Assembly (NCBI RefSeq): GCF_004634425.1
Contig: NZ_SBJL01000002.1
Coordinates: 920,374 to 984,373 of the forward strand
Length of the DNA stretch: 64,000 nucleotides
Source of the DNA: Vitreimonas flagellata
GTDB taxonomy: Bacteria; Pseudomonadota; Alphaproteobacteria; Caulobacterales; Aquidulcibacteraceae
Reading direction: 5' to 3'
Below, piece after piece: positions 20,512 to 32,775 of the stretch. The notes under the pieces are model-generated. The model had not been told where the DNA came from. It did not search any database and saw only the letters and a list, made by a program, of their open reading frames with translations. Made by a program: the position numbers and the translations under genes. Positions within the stretch are counted from its first letter, which is position 1. Each line of letters begins with the position of its first letter.

Positions 20512-20982
20512 TCAGTCCCGATGGTAGGGATTACCGCTCAAAATCGTCACAGCTCGGTAAATTTGCTCGGAAATCATCACACGAACCAAGCGATGCGGCC
20601 AAGTCTGTCGCCCAAAAGCCAGCTTTTCGTCCGCTTGGTCCTTAAGGCTTTGTGAAGCGCCATCGGCGCCGCCTATCCAAAACGTTAAGGCGGGCACGCC
20701 GTCATCGCGCCACCGCGCGAGCTTTTCGGCCATTTGTCGCGACGCCCATTCCGCGCCGCGTTCGTCGAGCAGAATTTTGCGCGAGGTATCAGGCGTCGCT
20801 TTGAACAACGCCGCCGCTTCCGCGCGCTGATCGCCTGCGGGTTTGCCTTCAACTTCGATGAGCTCGAAACTTTTGAAACCCAGCGAGCGCGCCGCTGCAT
20901 TCGCGCGCGCGACATAGTCCGCTGTCATCGCCGCTTCCGGCCCATCGCGAAGCCGGCCCACTGCGGCGATGATCACGCGCAT
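20512..20982 (-). CDS. rlmH: 23S rRNA (pseudouridine1915-N3)-methyltransferase
   Basis: RlmH is a SPOUT methyltransferase that methylates pseudouridine 1915 in helix 69 of 23S rRNA. The 156-residue protein shows the family pattern: MRVIIAAVGRLRDGPE, LDERGAEWASRQMAEKLARW, the knotted SAM-site stretch TFWIGGADG, and the C-terminal HRLVRVMISEQIYRAVTILSGNPYHRD. Length is standard. It starts 3 bp after rsfS, the usual order. Confidence 0.97.
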   Translation of the reverse strand: MRVIIAAVGRLRDGPEAAMTADYVARANAAARSLGFKSFELIEVEGKPAGDQRAEAAALFKATPDTSRKILLDERGAEWASRQMAEKLARWRDDGVPALTFWIGGADGASQSLKDQADEKLAFGRQTWPHRLVRVMISEQIYRAVTILSGNPYHRD

Positions 20983-20985
20983 GTC

Positions 20986-21396
20986 TTAGCTCGGCAGCGC
21001 CGTCGTATGGTTGCCGGACCAGATTTTTTCGATGTTGTAGAAGCTGCGTACTTCCGGGCGGAAGAGGTGCACGACAACGTCGCCCGCATCCACGAGCACC
21101 CAATCGGCCTGCGGCATGCCTTCGACGCGCACGTCTTTGACGCCCGCTTCTTTCAGTTTGCGCATGACGTGATCGGCCAGCGCGCCGACATGACGTGCGG
21201 AGCGGCCGGAAGCGACGACGAGCATGTCTGCGAAGGAAGATTTGCCGCGAATATCGATCGAGACGATTTCCTCAGCCTTGTCGTCCTCAAGCGAGGTGAG
21301 AACGACTTGCGTGGCGGCGTCGACATCGATGCCGGGCGCAGGGCGGTTCGGATCGCGTGGCTTGCCAGCTTCGGGCGCGGCGGCTTCGCGTTTCAT
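20986..21396 (-). CDS. rsfS: Ribosome silencing factor
   Basis: RsfS binds uL14 and blocks subunit joining when nutrients are scarce. The 136-residue form starts at MKREAAAPE (21396). The frame extends to 21531 but that part overlaps nadD and has no family resemblance. Core motifs are LEDDKAEEIVSIDIRGKSSFAD, SGRSARHVGALADHV, GMPQADWVLVDAGDVVVHLF and the RSFYNIEKIWS end. It lies 55 bp downstream of nadD and 3 bp before rlmH. Confidence 0.95.
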   Translation of the reverse strand: MKREAAAPEAGKPRDPNRPAPGIDVDAATQVVLTSLEDDKAEEIVSIDIRGKSSFADMLVVASGRSARHVGALADHVMRKLKEAGVKDVRVEGMPQADWVLVDAGDVVVHLFRPEVRSFYNIEKIWSGNHTTALPS

Positions 21397-21451
21397 TTCA
21401 GGCGACAGAACGTGGGTTCCTTCTTCATCCCCAGGACAAGCGGGAACGCTA

Positions 21452-22003
21452 TCACTTCCGGCCCGGCTTCGCCACAGGCCGACGGCGCGCCGTCCGCAGT
21501 GCTGTGGAAGATTGGAAATTGTGCCGCGCATTCAAATAGCTCCAGCCCTTCGGGGCTGACATGCGCAGCCCCGGCCCGGCGCCAGGGCGGGAGACTATGG
21601 CGATCGGCACGGCGCGGGCGACCTCGCGCCAATTTCGCCATTTGCGGAAGTTCGCCAGATTGTCCGCCCCCATCACGAGCGTAAAGCGCACGCCGGGATA
21701 GAGGCGCTTCAGCCGCCGCAGCGTCTGGTAGGTAAACGCACAGCCGAGCCGGCTTTCCAGATCGGTGACGACCATCTGGCGGCCATGCGCGAGTTCATGC
21801 GCCGAGGCGAGGCGTTGCTCGATCGGGCTCGATTTCGGCTTCAGCGGATTTTGCGGCGACACAAGCCACCACACGCGATCAAGGCCGAGCCGTTTCAGCG
21901 CCGTTTCCGCTACATGCGCATGGCCTTCGTGCGCGGGATCAAAGCTGCCGCCGAAGAGCCCGATCTTCATGCCGGGATAAGCGACGGGGAGGCCATGCTT
22001 CAC
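21452..22003 (-). CDS. nadD: Nicotinate-nucleotide adenylyltransferase
   Basis: NadD makes nicotinate adenine dinucleotide from NaMN and ATP in NAD synthesis. The 183-residue protein has the nucleotidyltransferase motif GLFGGSFDPAHEGH (residues about 15-28), WWLVSPQNPLK and the C-terminal SSTALR motif (usually SSTxIR). The GTG start at 22003 overlaps the proA stop (GTGA), implying coupling; an internal ATG 33 bases in (MKIGLFGG) is the alternative start. Confidence 0.94.
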   Translation of the reverse strand: MKHGLPVAYPGMKIGLFGGSFDPAHEGHAHVAETALKRLGLDRVWWLVSPQNPLKPKSSPIEQRLASAHELAHGRQMVVTDLESRLGCAFTYQTLRRLKRLYPGVRFTLVMGADNLANFRKWRNWREVARAVPIAIVSRPGAGPGLRMSAPKGWSYLNARHNFQSSTALRTARRRPVAKPGRK

Positions 22004-23264
22004 GGCCGGATTTGCCCCGTGCCGCGCACCACGTATTTGAAGGTTGTGAGCTGCTCGGCGCCCACCGGCCCGCGCGCGTGCATGCGTCCTGTGGCGATGC
22101 CGATCTCGCCGCCAAAGCCAAACTCGCCGCCATCGGCGAATTGCGTCGACGCATTGTGCAGCACGATCGCGCTATCGACCTCGCGCAAGAATTTGTCTCC
22201 GATCGCCTGATCTTCGGTGACGATGCATTCAGTGTGCTGCGAACCGTATTTGGCGATATGCGCGATCGCGTCATCGACGCCGCCGATCAGGCGAACAGAA
22301 AGGATCGGCGCCAGATATTCGGTGCTCCAATCTTCTTCGCTGGCGGCGTTCATCTCAACGATGGCGCGCGCTTCATCATCGCCGCGCAATTCGCAGCCGC
22401 GCTCAACCAGAGCCGCTGCAATCTTGGGTAACAGCGCTGGCGCGATCTCGCGATCGATCAGCAGTGTCTCGGTTGAACCGCATACCGAAACGCGTCGCAT
22501 CTTGGCGTTCACGACCAGCGCAATCGCTTCGTGGGGTTTCGCCGCGGCGTGTACGTAGGTGTGGCAAATGCCTTCTAGGTGCGCGAACACCGGCACGCGC
22601 GCTTCATTCTGTACCCGCGCCACCACCGACTTGCCGCCGCGGGGCACGATCACATCAATTGCGCCGTCCAGGCCAGCCAGCATCATGCCCACCGCCGCGC
22701 GATCCGCGCTCGGCACGATCTGCACTGCATCCTCCGGCAGGCCGACCTCGCGCAATGCGCCGCGCAATGCTTCGCCGATCGCCGCCACCGAAGCCGCGCT
22801 ATCCGAGCCGCCGCGCAAAATGATCGTATTGCCCGCGCGCAGCGCCAGCGCCGCCGCGTCCGCCGCCACATTCGGCCGGCTTTCGAAGATCATGCCGATT
22901 ACGCCGATCGGCGTACGCACGCGCGCAATGCGCAAGCCATTCGGACGCGTCCATTCCGAAAGCGTCGCGCCAACCGGGTCGGGCAGTGCGGCCACGACAT
23001 CGACGCCCTTGGCCACGCCTTCAAGCCGCGCCTCATCCAACGCGAGGCGATCGATGAAGCTCTCGGCCAAGCTGTTCGCGCGCGCGCGCGCCACGTCTTC
23101 GGCATTGGCGCGCAGAATTTCCGGCGCCGTATCGCGCAGGCGCCGCGCCATCGCTTCGAGCGCCGCTGTCCGCGTCGCGCCATCAGCGTCGCGCACGGCG
23201 CGGCGCGCGGCGCGCGCGCGCTGGCCGAGCTCTAGCATCTGGGTTTCAAGCGCGCTCATGTCGC

Positions 23265-23268
<4 letters not shown>
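22000..23268 (-). CDS. proA: Gamma-glutamyl phosphate reductase
   Basis: ProA reduces gamma-glutamyl phosphate to glutamate-5-semialdehyde with NADPH, the second step of proline synthesis. The 422-residue protein has [22 protein letters not shown], the cofactor region [13 protein letters not shown] and the catalytic cysteine in [15 protein letters not shown]. Length is typical. Start overlaps the proB stop by 4 bp (ATGA), so proB-proA are translationally coupled. Confidence 0.97.
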
Positions 23269-25435
<2,167 letters not shown>

Positions 25436-25461
25436 CTATATGGCCGCGAGAGGCTTTTGCC

Positions 25462-28400
25462 TCAATCGCTTTCGCGCCGCCAACGCAGCGAAACGCGCTG
25501 GTCCCCGCTGCTGAGGAAGCTGGTGATCAGCACCAGGCGCGGGCGGATCGTCCATTCGACGGTGGATTGCGCTTCGCCAAGCCCGGTGCGCGCCACTTCG
25601 ACGTAAACGTCGCGTGTAAGGTAAACGCCGCCAGCGACGAGGAAGCCGCCGTCTTCGTCCTGGCGGACGTTGAAGCGGTCAAGCCCCGCTGCGGCGCGCG
25701 CCGCGTCCACCAGATCGAGCGAGGCGTTACCCGAGAGCGCGGCCAAGCTTGCGGCGAGCTGCGCGGCTTCCAGCGCGGAGAGATCTTCGACCGAACGGCC
25801 GAACAGCACTTGCGGCAGGATTTCATCTTCCGGCAGGCCGGGGTCGCTGGTGAACGACACTTCTGGATCGCGCGCCGTGCCGGTGAGATGCACGTAAGCG
25901 GTGAGATCAGCCGTGTCGCGCGTGGCGCGTAGGTTGATTTCCGCATCCAACGGATCGCCGCTGAAAATGATGCGTGAATTGTCGTCGATCTCGAACGGCT
26001 GGCCGGAGAGGGCGAGCGTGCCACGCACCGCGCGCGCTTCGCCATAGACCAGCGGATTGCGCGACGTGCCGGTAAGCCTGAGATCAAGCGCCCATTCCGC
26101 ATCGACGCCGCGTCCGCGCGTGAATACGCGACCCGGCGCAGTCACCCGGACATCGAGCGTCGTCGCGCCATTGCGGCGCGGCGCGGTTTCGATCTCGCCA
26201 TAGTCTTGCTCGCCCGGCCGATTGATCTCGACAACGTCGATCGTTGGAATACCAGATTCCGGGTTGGATGCGATGTCGATGTCAGCCGAGCTGATGTTCA
26301 GTGCGCCCGTGAGCGATGAGTGCAGTCCCTCCCAAACCAGCTCCAATTCGCCGCTCGCGATTGCGCGCGCATCCGGCCGGTCCGCGACGCGCATGTCCTG
26401 TACGTTCACACTGATGCGGCCCTCGCGCTCGTTCGCGCTGCCCCCAGTCGCGGTCAGCCTGCCGCCGCGTGGACCAGATGCGGTGAAGTTGTCGATTGTC
26501 ACGCCGCGGTCATCGAGCGCGACGCGCGCGTCGAGATCGACCAAAGTAATGCCCGTCAGCTTGTCCTCGAAGCGCCCATCAACGATCTCGATATGGCCGT
26601 CACCTGAAAGATAGCCGGCGCCAAATTCGATCTCGCCTTCGCCGTCGAGCTGGCCTTGCAGTGATTGATCCGGCAGCCGCGCCGCCGCCCACAGGCTCTC
26701 CGCCGGCCCACGTACCGACCATTGCGCGCGTCCGCGCCGCTCCGGCGCCAGCGCGATGCGGATAGGCGCGGCGCTTGTCTCCACCGGCGCGTCCGCTTGA
26801 AAGCGTGCGACTAGGCCTTCTGTGGATGTCGCATCGACCACGGCCTGCAAGCGGGTCGGATCAAGATCTGCGACAATGCGCATATCTAGGCGGCCGCGCT
26901 GCCGCCCGGCGAAGCGCGCGTCATCGAGCGTCACGTCTGCGTTGCCGCTCAGCCCGCCGCCTTGGTTCGCCAACGTGATGCGGCCATCGATGCGGCCTTC
27001 GGCGCGCTCACCCCAAATCTGCGCCAGCGGCATGAGCGGTGCGTCCTCGATTTGCGCCGTGCCGGAGAGGGCGCGTCCGCGCTCTTCCCATTGCGCCTGA
27101 AGCACGCCGTCGCCGATCGCTACATTTAGCGACGCGCCCATGCGTCCATTTTGCCAAGCCGCTTCGATCGGCGCGCGTGTGAAAATCACCGCGTCCGCCA
27201 ATGTGCCACGGCCTTCGATGCGCAGCGTGCTTGCGCCGTCGAGGTCAAGAGCTGCCGTGCCGGCGAACTCAAGCGGCGCTTGGCGCAAGCGCCCCCGCAT
27301 ATCGAACCGCGCCGCGATGGCGTTGAACGGCCCTTCTGCGCGCAAGTTCGCCGCGCGCACGCGCAGCTCGCCCATGCGCGCATCGGCGATTTGCGCATCC
27401 AGCAGCAAAGTCTCCGGCGTCAGCGAAAGATCGCCCAGCATGCGTCCGGTCACGCCTGTTACGAGGCCATCTATCAGGCCGTTCACTGCAAGCTCCGCGC
27501 TGACGCCCTCTGCTCCGAACATGGCCGAGCCCTGCGCTTGCATGGCGGCGATCTGCGCGTCGAGGTCATCCAGCGCGATGGCCCCGCGCACGATCGCAAC
27601 ATTGGAGGTGGCGCTGACCGGTTGGCCGGAGGTCGTGCCGTTGACCTGCGCACGGCCGGCGTAGCCGTTGGGGCCCGGCGCCAAAGTGAGAGTTAGCGTC
27701 GGCTGCTCAACCACGACACCGCCGGCGCTGAAGCTCGACATGCTCGCATTGGCCGTCAGCGTCGGCTGCGCGATGCGACCGGTGAGGCGACCAGTTGCGT
27801 CGACCACGCCGGCGATCTGCGCGCCGCCGAGATCAAGCGGCCCGCGCGCGCTGGCTTCGAGTGCGAGATTGGCTTGCCCGTCGACGATGCGCCCTGTCGC
27901 ACCTGCGCGCAGCTTTGCGCCATCGATGCGTGCGTGCGAGACTGTTATGCCGCCATTCTCGCTGCGCAGGCGCGCGTCGAGCCGTGGTGTTGATCCCAGC
28001 AATTGCGGCACAATGTCAGGCGCGCCACCGACATTCTGCCCGGCGCCCTGCATCGTGACAGTCCAGCCGCGCGCATTGTTCACATCCTCGGCGAATGCAC
28101 GCCAGCGGCCGCCGATTTGGCCGAGCATTTCGCGTGAGAAGGCGGTCAGCGTGTTGACGCGCCACTCGCCGGCAAATTCGCCGTCGCCCCGATTGGTCCA
28201 GCCTTGTGCATGGAGATCGAGTGCGTCGCTGGTGAGATCGGCGCGGCTGAGCTCATAGCGGCCGCGCCTGCGATCGAACGACATTTCCGTACGTAGCCGC
28301 GCGCGCGTAAACATTGGCGCGGTCCGCGCCGGCGCGCGCAAATCGCCTTCAAGCTGAAAGCGCTCAGATGAGAGTGAGGCGCGCACCGGCCCGCGTAAGG

Positions 28401-29547
28401 CCGTGGTTTGGCCAAACGCTTCGACGCCCTCGGCGTCCAATGTGCCCTGAATGGCCGTCGTGCCGCGCGCGCGGCGCAATTCGCCTTCCAGCCGCGCGGG
28501 GCCGAGTTCAAATGGAGATTCGCGCGCGACATCGGAAAGGCGGCTGGCTGTCGCCACAAAGCGGGCCGGGCCAATTAATTGGCGTTCCGCATCCAATGCG
28601 CCCTCCAAGTCGAGTGCGAGATAATTGGTTTCGGCATGCGCCGTGAAATCGCCAAGGCGCGCGCCGGAAGCTTGCAGTCTGATCTCGGCGCCGATGCGGC
28701 GCGAGATCGTTTCAAAGTTGGGCAGCGCGTCGAGATCGGCGCGCACATCCGTCGACCATCCTGCGAGCGTCCATTGCGCCGCACCTGAGAGCAACGACGT
28801 TTCACCGATCTGCGCGGCAAACGTGGCCCCGCCCGTCTGCGCGTCGCCGTTTCCGAGTGCTGTCGCGCGTATCTCGTGGTTGGGCACGCCGAGCGCGCGT
28901 GAAAGAATACCGCCCGCCGCGCCGTGTGCGTCGAGGTTCAGCGCGTAGTCGATGTCAGGACGATAGGTGGCGACGATGTGGTCGGAATCAGAATCCGTGC
29001 GCCGGAGATCAAGCTCAAGGCCGTCGATCGATTGGTCGCGATAATCGAGCGCGAAGGCGGCGGAGAACGCCGCTGCCTGACCAAGCACCGCCTCTTCAAG
29101 ACTAAGCGTGTCGACGTCGAGCTCGCCGATGCGCACATCGAAACTCGCGCCACTCGAGGGGCGTTGTTCGAGGAGGGCGGGCTGGCGGAAGATTGTGATG
29201 CTCGACGCATGCGCCACGTCGAGCCGTACCGCGCCAAAGGCGATGTCTTGCGGTCGCCATTGCAATGCGACGTCGCGCGCCTCAATCCAAATTCCGTCTT
29301 CATCGGCGATCGTGATGTGTGCGGCACGCAGATCGCCGAGCCAGCCGCCGCTGACGCCGCTAATCTCAATACGCCCAAGCCGCCACACGCGTTGGCCATC
29401 GGCGAGATGCTCGACCATCCAGCCAGCCCCTGGGCCGATGGCGGCGATAGCGCCCGCGCCGACGAATGCGCCGCCAGCCGCATACGTCCACCAACGTCGG
29501 CGGCGTCGCTTCGGCGTTTCAGGCGGTGGCGCGGGCAAGTCGCTCAT
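25462..29547 (-). CDS. tamB: Translocation and assembly module protein TamB (AsmA-like)
   Basis: TamB spans the periplasm as a long lipid-transport-type groove and works with TamA in outer-membrane assembly or phospholipid transfer. The 1361-residue protein has a cytoplasmic tail (PKRRRRRWW), one membrane anchor (AGGAFVGAGAIAAIGPGAGWM), a very long beta-rich region and the C-terminal TamB (DUF490) domain, from about residue 1000 (GFLVAG, LTRDVYVEVARTGLG and a terminal LRWRRESD). Its ATG shares one base with the tamA stop, so the pair is coupled. Confidence 0.93.
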   Translation of the reverse strand: MSDLPAPPPETPKRRRRRWWTYAAGGAFVGAGAIAAIGPGAGWMVEHLADGQRVWRLGRIEISGVSGGWLGDLRAAHITIADEDGIWIEARDVALQWRPQDIAFGAVRLDVAHASSITIFRQPALLEQRPSSGASFDVRIGELDVDTLSLEEAVLGQAAAFSAAFALDYRDQSIDGLELDLRRTDSDSDHIVATYRPDIDYALNLDAHGAAGGILSRALGVPNHEIRATALGNGDAQTGGATFAAQIGETSLLSGAAQWTLAGWSTDVRADLDALPNFETISRRIGAEIRLQASGARLGDFTAHAETNYLALDLEGALDAERQLIGPARFVATASRLSDVARESPFELGPARLEGELRRARGTTAIQGTLDAEGVEAFGQTTALRGPVRASLSSERFQLEGDLRAPARTAPMFTRARLRTEMSFDRRRGRYELSRADLTSDALDLHAQGWTNRGDGEFAGEWRVNTLTAFSREMLGQIGGRWRAFAEDVNNARGWTVTMQGAGQNVGGAPDIVPQLLGSTPRLDARLRSENGGITVSHARIDGAKLRAGATGRIVDGQANLALEASARGPLDLGGAQIAGVVDATGRLTGRIAQPTLTANASMSSFSAGGVVVEQPTLTLTLAPGPNGYAGRAQVNGTTSGQPVSATSNVAIVRGAIALDDLDAQIAAMQAQGSAMFGAEGVSAELAVNGLIDGLVTGVTGRMLGDLSLTPETLLLDAQIADARMGELRVRAANLRAEGPFNAIAARFDMRGRLRQAPLEFAGTAALDLDGASTLRIEGRGTLADAVIFTRAPIEAAWQNGRMGASLNVAIGDGVLQAQWEERGRALSGTAQIEDAPLMPLAQIWGERAEGRIDGRITLANQGGGLSGNADVTLDDARFAGRQRGRLDMRIVADLDPTRLQAVVDATSTEGLVARFQADAPVETSAAPIRIALAPERRGRAQWSVRGPAESLWAAARLPDQSLQGQLDGEGEIEFGAGYLSGDGHIEIVDGRFEDKLTGITLVDLDARVALDDRGVTIDNFTASGPRGGRLTATGGSANEREGRISVNVQDMRVADRPDARAIASGELELVWEGLHSSLTGALNISSADIDIASNPESGIPTIDVVEINRPGEQDYGEIETAPRRNGATTLDVRVTAPGRVFTRGRGVDAEWALDLRLTGTSRNPLVYGEARAVRGTLALSGQPFEIDDNSRIIFSGDPLDAEINLRATRDTADLTAYVHLTGTARDPEVSFTSDPGLPEDEILPQVLFGRSVEDLSALEAAQLAASLAALSGNASLDLVDAARAAAGLDRFNVRQDEDGGFLVAGGVYLTRDVYVEVARTGLGEAQSTVEWTIRPRLVLITSFLSSGDQRVSLRWRRESD

Positions 29548-31310
29548 CAGAACGCCTGCCCGAGACTGATATAGAGGGCAAAATCGGCGCTCGATTCATC
29601 GGCGTCGAGCGGGAAGGCGATATCGGCGCGCAGCGGCGCGAAGCCCAGATCGTAGCGTACACCAAAGCCCGCGCCGTAGCTCAGGTCGGTCGCTTCGCCC
29701 CAATCATCGAAAGCTGTGCCGCCATCAACGAAGGCGGCGACGCCCCAGCGTCCCGTCAAACGCCAGCGCACTTCAACCGAGCCTTCAAGCAAGCCTTGTC
29801 CGCCTGGCGTTAGCCCGAGCAGATCGCGTTCCGCGGGGTAGATGGAATTGTATTCGTAGCCGCGCACTGAGCCGCCACCGCCGGCATAGAAGCGGCGATC
29901 CGGCGGCACGTCGTTCACATCGCCCGACACGGCTTCGAGCCAGCCCGCTTTGATGCGCGCCGCCAGCGTGACGCTGTCTTCGCGGCCGAAGGATTCGTAA
30001 ATGCGGCCCTCCGCCGTGCCGCGCAAAAAGCCGAGTGTTTCGTCGCCTGTCGAAACCGATGGCTCAATGCGCATCTCAACCAGCGAGCCGTCGTGCGGAT
30101 CAAGTGTGTAGCCGGTAGAATCGTTGCGTATATTCGCGAAGCCCGAGAGAACGACAGCGTCGCGAATGCTGCCTTGCAGATCGTCGTATTGATCGGCCGC
30201 GAGTTGCAGGCCGTAGCTCAAACCAAGCCGTAGCCGTGCGGAGGCATCGACGGAGCCGTACAACGCCACACCTTGGCGGGTGTATGCATCCAGCGCTTCG
30301 CGCTCGGCCGATGCGCCAAATGTCATGGTGTGCCCAAGCCCCGCTGCGTGTGGGCGCGCGAGTTCAACGCTTACGCCCTGCGTGAGCTCGGCGAGCGTGG
30401 CGTCAACGGTGAGTGCATCGGCGCGACCGGTGAAATTGCGCCGTGTCCAGGCCGCCTGCACGCCGACGCCTTCGGTCGTCGAATAACCGATGCCGAGTTC
30501 GTAGGCGTTGCGCTTTGCTGGCTCGAGTTCGACGATGACGTCGCGCACGCCTTCAGCATTCGGTGCGTCGAGCCGTGTCGTCACGCGTGAGACCGCGCCG
30601 GTTGAACTCAGATCGCGGCGCAGACGCTGCAGCGCTTCGGGCGTGTAAGCTTCGCCATCGTCCCAGTTCTGCAGATCGGACATGAAGCCAGGACGGAAAA
30701 CGTCCGCCGGCTCGGCGCGCACGGCGCCGAGGCGCGCGATGCTACCGGTGGTGAAGCGAAAATCCGTGGTGACGCGCGATGTGGCGTGATCCACCACGAC
30801 GCGTCGTTCGCCCGCGCTCGCATCAGCATAGCCCGCGTTCTGCAGCGCCGCGAGCGCGCTGCTCTCCGCGAGCAGCACGGCTTCGGACCGTGCAGCATCT
30901 CCTGCGCGTACGGGCTCAAGCGCGCTGCGCGCTGCATCGGCGCTGGCTTGATCAGGCGCGGCGCCTGTGAAGGTGATTTGCGGCGCTTCGAAGCGAAAGC
31001 GCGGGCCAGGCGCGATGACGAGACGCGCGGCCACTGGCTCTTCCGTCGCTTCCGGCGTTACAGTCGCCGCGTAGTATCCTTCTGAGCGCAACCACGCGAG
31101 CGCGCGCGACGCGGCTTCCTCCGCAATGCGCTCGGCTTCGAACAAGCTCGTCGGCGTTTCGCGATCGGGCAGCAGATCGAGGATGGCTTCGCGCGTTTCC
31201 TCGTCGGCGCCTTCCATGATGACAGGCGAATCCGCCCAGGCGGACGGCGCCTCGGCGGCAAAGCCGATCGCCGCGGCCAGGGCGGCTGGAAGGACAGGAA
31301 AAAGACGCAT
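29547..31310 (-). CDS. tamA: Outer-membrane assembly protein TamA (BamA family)
   Basis: The 587-residue Omp85 protein begins with a signal peptide (MRLFPVLPAALAAAIGFAAE). POTRA domains follow (about residues 40-270), then a 16-strand beta-barrel with the FYAGGGGSVRGYEY loop motif and an aromatic C-terminus (FALYISLGQAF). It partners with TamB, encoded immediately downstream. The frame is open to an ATG at 31361, but the signal peptide fits the 31310 start. A GC-rich inverted repeat lies just upstream. Confidence 0.92.
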   Translation of the reverse strand: MRLFPVLPAALAAAIGFAAEAPSAWADSPVIMEGADEETREAILDLLPDRETPTSLFEAERIAEEAASRALAWLRSEGYYAATVTPEATEEPVAARLVIAPGPRFRFEAPQITFTGAAPDQASADAARSALEPVRAGDAARSEAVLLAESSALAALQNAGYADASAGERRVVVDHATSRVTTDFRFTTGSIARLGAVRAEPADVFRPGFMSDLQNWDDGEAYTPEALQRLRRDLSSTGAVSRVTTRLDAPNAEGVRDVIVELEPAKRNAYELGIGYSTTEGVGVQAAWTRRNFTGRADALTVDATLAELTQGVSVELARPHAAGLGHTMTFGASAEREALDAYTRQGVALYGSVDASARLRLGLSYGLQLAADQYDDLQGSIRDAVVLSGFANIRNDSTGYTLDPHDGSLVEMRIEPSVSTGDETLGFLRGTAEGRIYESFGREDSVTLAARIKAGWLEAVSGDVNDVPPDRRFYAGGGGSVRGYEYNSIYPAERDLLGLTPGGQGLLEGSVEVRWRLTGRWGVAAFVDGGTAFDDWGEATDLSYGAGFGVRYDLGFAPLRADIAFPLDADESSADFALYISLGQAF

Positions 31311-31363
31311 CGCGAGCTTCAGCAATGCTCGCGCGGCGACGGTTAGCGCATCATTAACCATAA

Positions 31364-31391
31364 GGCCCGGCCTGCGTTCTGCGGCCGGGCC
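31364..31391. terminator. Perfect 9-bp inverted repeat between htpX and tamA
   Basis: GGCCCGGCC at 31364-31372 and GGCCGGGCC at 31383-31391 form a perfect GC stem with a 10-base loop. It lies about 55 bases after the htpX stop and just before tamA, so a terminator for htpX is the simplest reading, but the T tract on the minus strand is weak (TTATGG). It could instead be a protein-binding site. Confidence 0.5.
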
Positions 31392-31445
31392 AAAATACTC
31401 ACAAAATCAAGACGTAAGGAAGGCGAAACACCACCTTGTGGTGCT

Positions 31446-32372
31446 TTAACCCCAAGGCCCTTTCGGCCTACCGCCGCGTGCGCCCCAGGGGCCGGTATTG
31501 GAGGCTTGCTGGGCGCTCATCGTTGGTCGTCCGAAACGGCGCGCGATCTCGCTCAGTTGAGCGATGCGGTTGCGCGTATTCGGGTGGGTCGAGAATAGGT
31601 TGTCTGCGCCGCGGCCCGAGAGCGGGTTGATGATGAAGAGGTGCGCCATCGCCGGATTGCGCTCTGCATCTACGTTCACACGCTGACGTGCGTACGCTTC
31701 GATCTTCTCCAGCGCACGCGCGAGCGCTTCAGGCTCGCCGCCGATCTCTGCGCCGAGGCGATCGGCTTCGTATTCGCGGGCGCGGCTGATCGCCATCTGC
31801 ACCAGCGACGCCGCGATCGGCGCCAGGAACATGATCGCCAAGCCCACAAGCGGATTGCGGTCACGATCGCCGAAGAAAAGCGCGAAATTGGCCAGCATCG
31901 CCACGGCGCCCGCGATCGTCGCGGTCACAGTCATCGTCAGCGTATCGCGGTTTTTCACGTGCGCGAGTTCGTGCGCCATCACGCCGCGAATTTCATCGCG
32001 GGACAAAAGCCCAAGCAAACCGCTGGTCGCCGCCACCGCTGCGTTTTGCGGATCGCGGCCGGTGGCGAACGCGTTCGGCTGCGGGTTGTCAATAATATAG
32101 ACTTTCGGCGGCGGCAGGTCGGCGCGTTGCGCCAACGCCATCGTATCTTCGTAATAGGCGCGCACGCGCGGATCAGGGTGCCCCGGCTCAAGCGGCTGCG
32201 CCTTGAAATGGCGCAACACCATTTTGTCGGCATTCCAATACGCAAAGAGGTTCATCGCGCCCGCGACGACCAGTGCGATCAGCATGCCGCCCGTGCCGCC
32301 CACCAGATAGCCGACGCCGCCAAACAGCGCGGTCATCGCGGCGAGCAGGATGTAGGTCTTGAGATGGTTCAT
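31446..32372 (-). CDS. htpX: Membrane zinc metalloprotease HtpX
   Basis: HtpX is an inner-membrane M48 peptidase that removes damaged membrane proteins together with FtsH. The 308-residue protein starts [23 protein letters not shown] with a GAGGAG ribosome site, has two N-terminal membrane spans, the zinc motif [10 protein letters not shown] near residue 130, two further spans and the third ligand in [10 protein letters not shown]. The C-terminal tail is Gly/Pro-rich. Confidence 0.95.
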   Translation of the reverse strand: MNHLKTYILLAAMTALFGGVGYLVGGTGGMLIALVVAGAMNLFAYWNADKMVLRHFKAQPLEPGHPDPRVRAYYEDTMALAQRADLPPPKVYIIDNPQPNAFATGRDPQNAAVAATSGLLGLLSRDEIRGVMAHELAHVKNRDTLTMTVTATIAGAVAMLANFALFFGDRDRNPLVGLAIMFLAPIAASLVQMAISRAREYEADRLGAEIGGEPEALARALEKIEAYARQRVNVDAERNPAMAHLFIINPLSGRGADNLFSTHPNTRNRIAQLSEIARRFGRPTMSAQQASNTGPWGARGGRPKGPWG

Positions 32373-32425
32373 CTTTCTCCTCACGTAGCGACAATGATAT
32401 TGAGTGCGCGCAGGTGAGGTTCAAT

Positions 32426-32626
32426 ATGGATGATGCGAAACGCGATATGGCGGAACCGGCAGCGGAGCCAAAGGTGCTGACTCCCGAAGCGCAGCGCGCG
32501 CTTGCGGAGGCGGCTGAGCGCCGCCGCGAGGCCCAAAAGCTCGCCAAGGAACACGGTGGCCCCAGCGGCCCGGAGCCGACGCGCTATGGCGATTGGGAGC
32601 GCAAGGGCATCGTCTCGGACTTCTGA
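32426..32626 (+). CDS. SDHAF4-like succinate dehydrogenase assembly factor (DUF1674)
   Basis: A 66-residue protein whose C-terminus (GPEPTRYGDWERKGIVSDF) is the DUF1674/SDHAF4 signature; in mitochondria this family binds the flavinylated SdhA during complex II assembly. The N-terminal half is a charged helix. ATG 32426, with an AGGTGAGG ribosome site, is preferred over the in-frame GTG at 32414. It is divergent from htpX. Confidence 0.88.
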   Translation: MDDAKRDMAEPAAEPKVLTPEAQRALAEAAERRREAQKLAKEHGGPSGPEPTRYGDWERKGIVSDF

Positions 32627-32775
32627 CCAATGGTTAACGCGGCGCCGGCGCCGAACGCCGCGCCGCTAACCAAACCACAAGCTCTCTGGTCGCAATCATT
32701 TGCCCCTCTAGGTGAAAAGGCGTAAACGCGCGCCCCGGGATCGGGCCGCATCGTCCGCCCGAAGGGGATCACGAT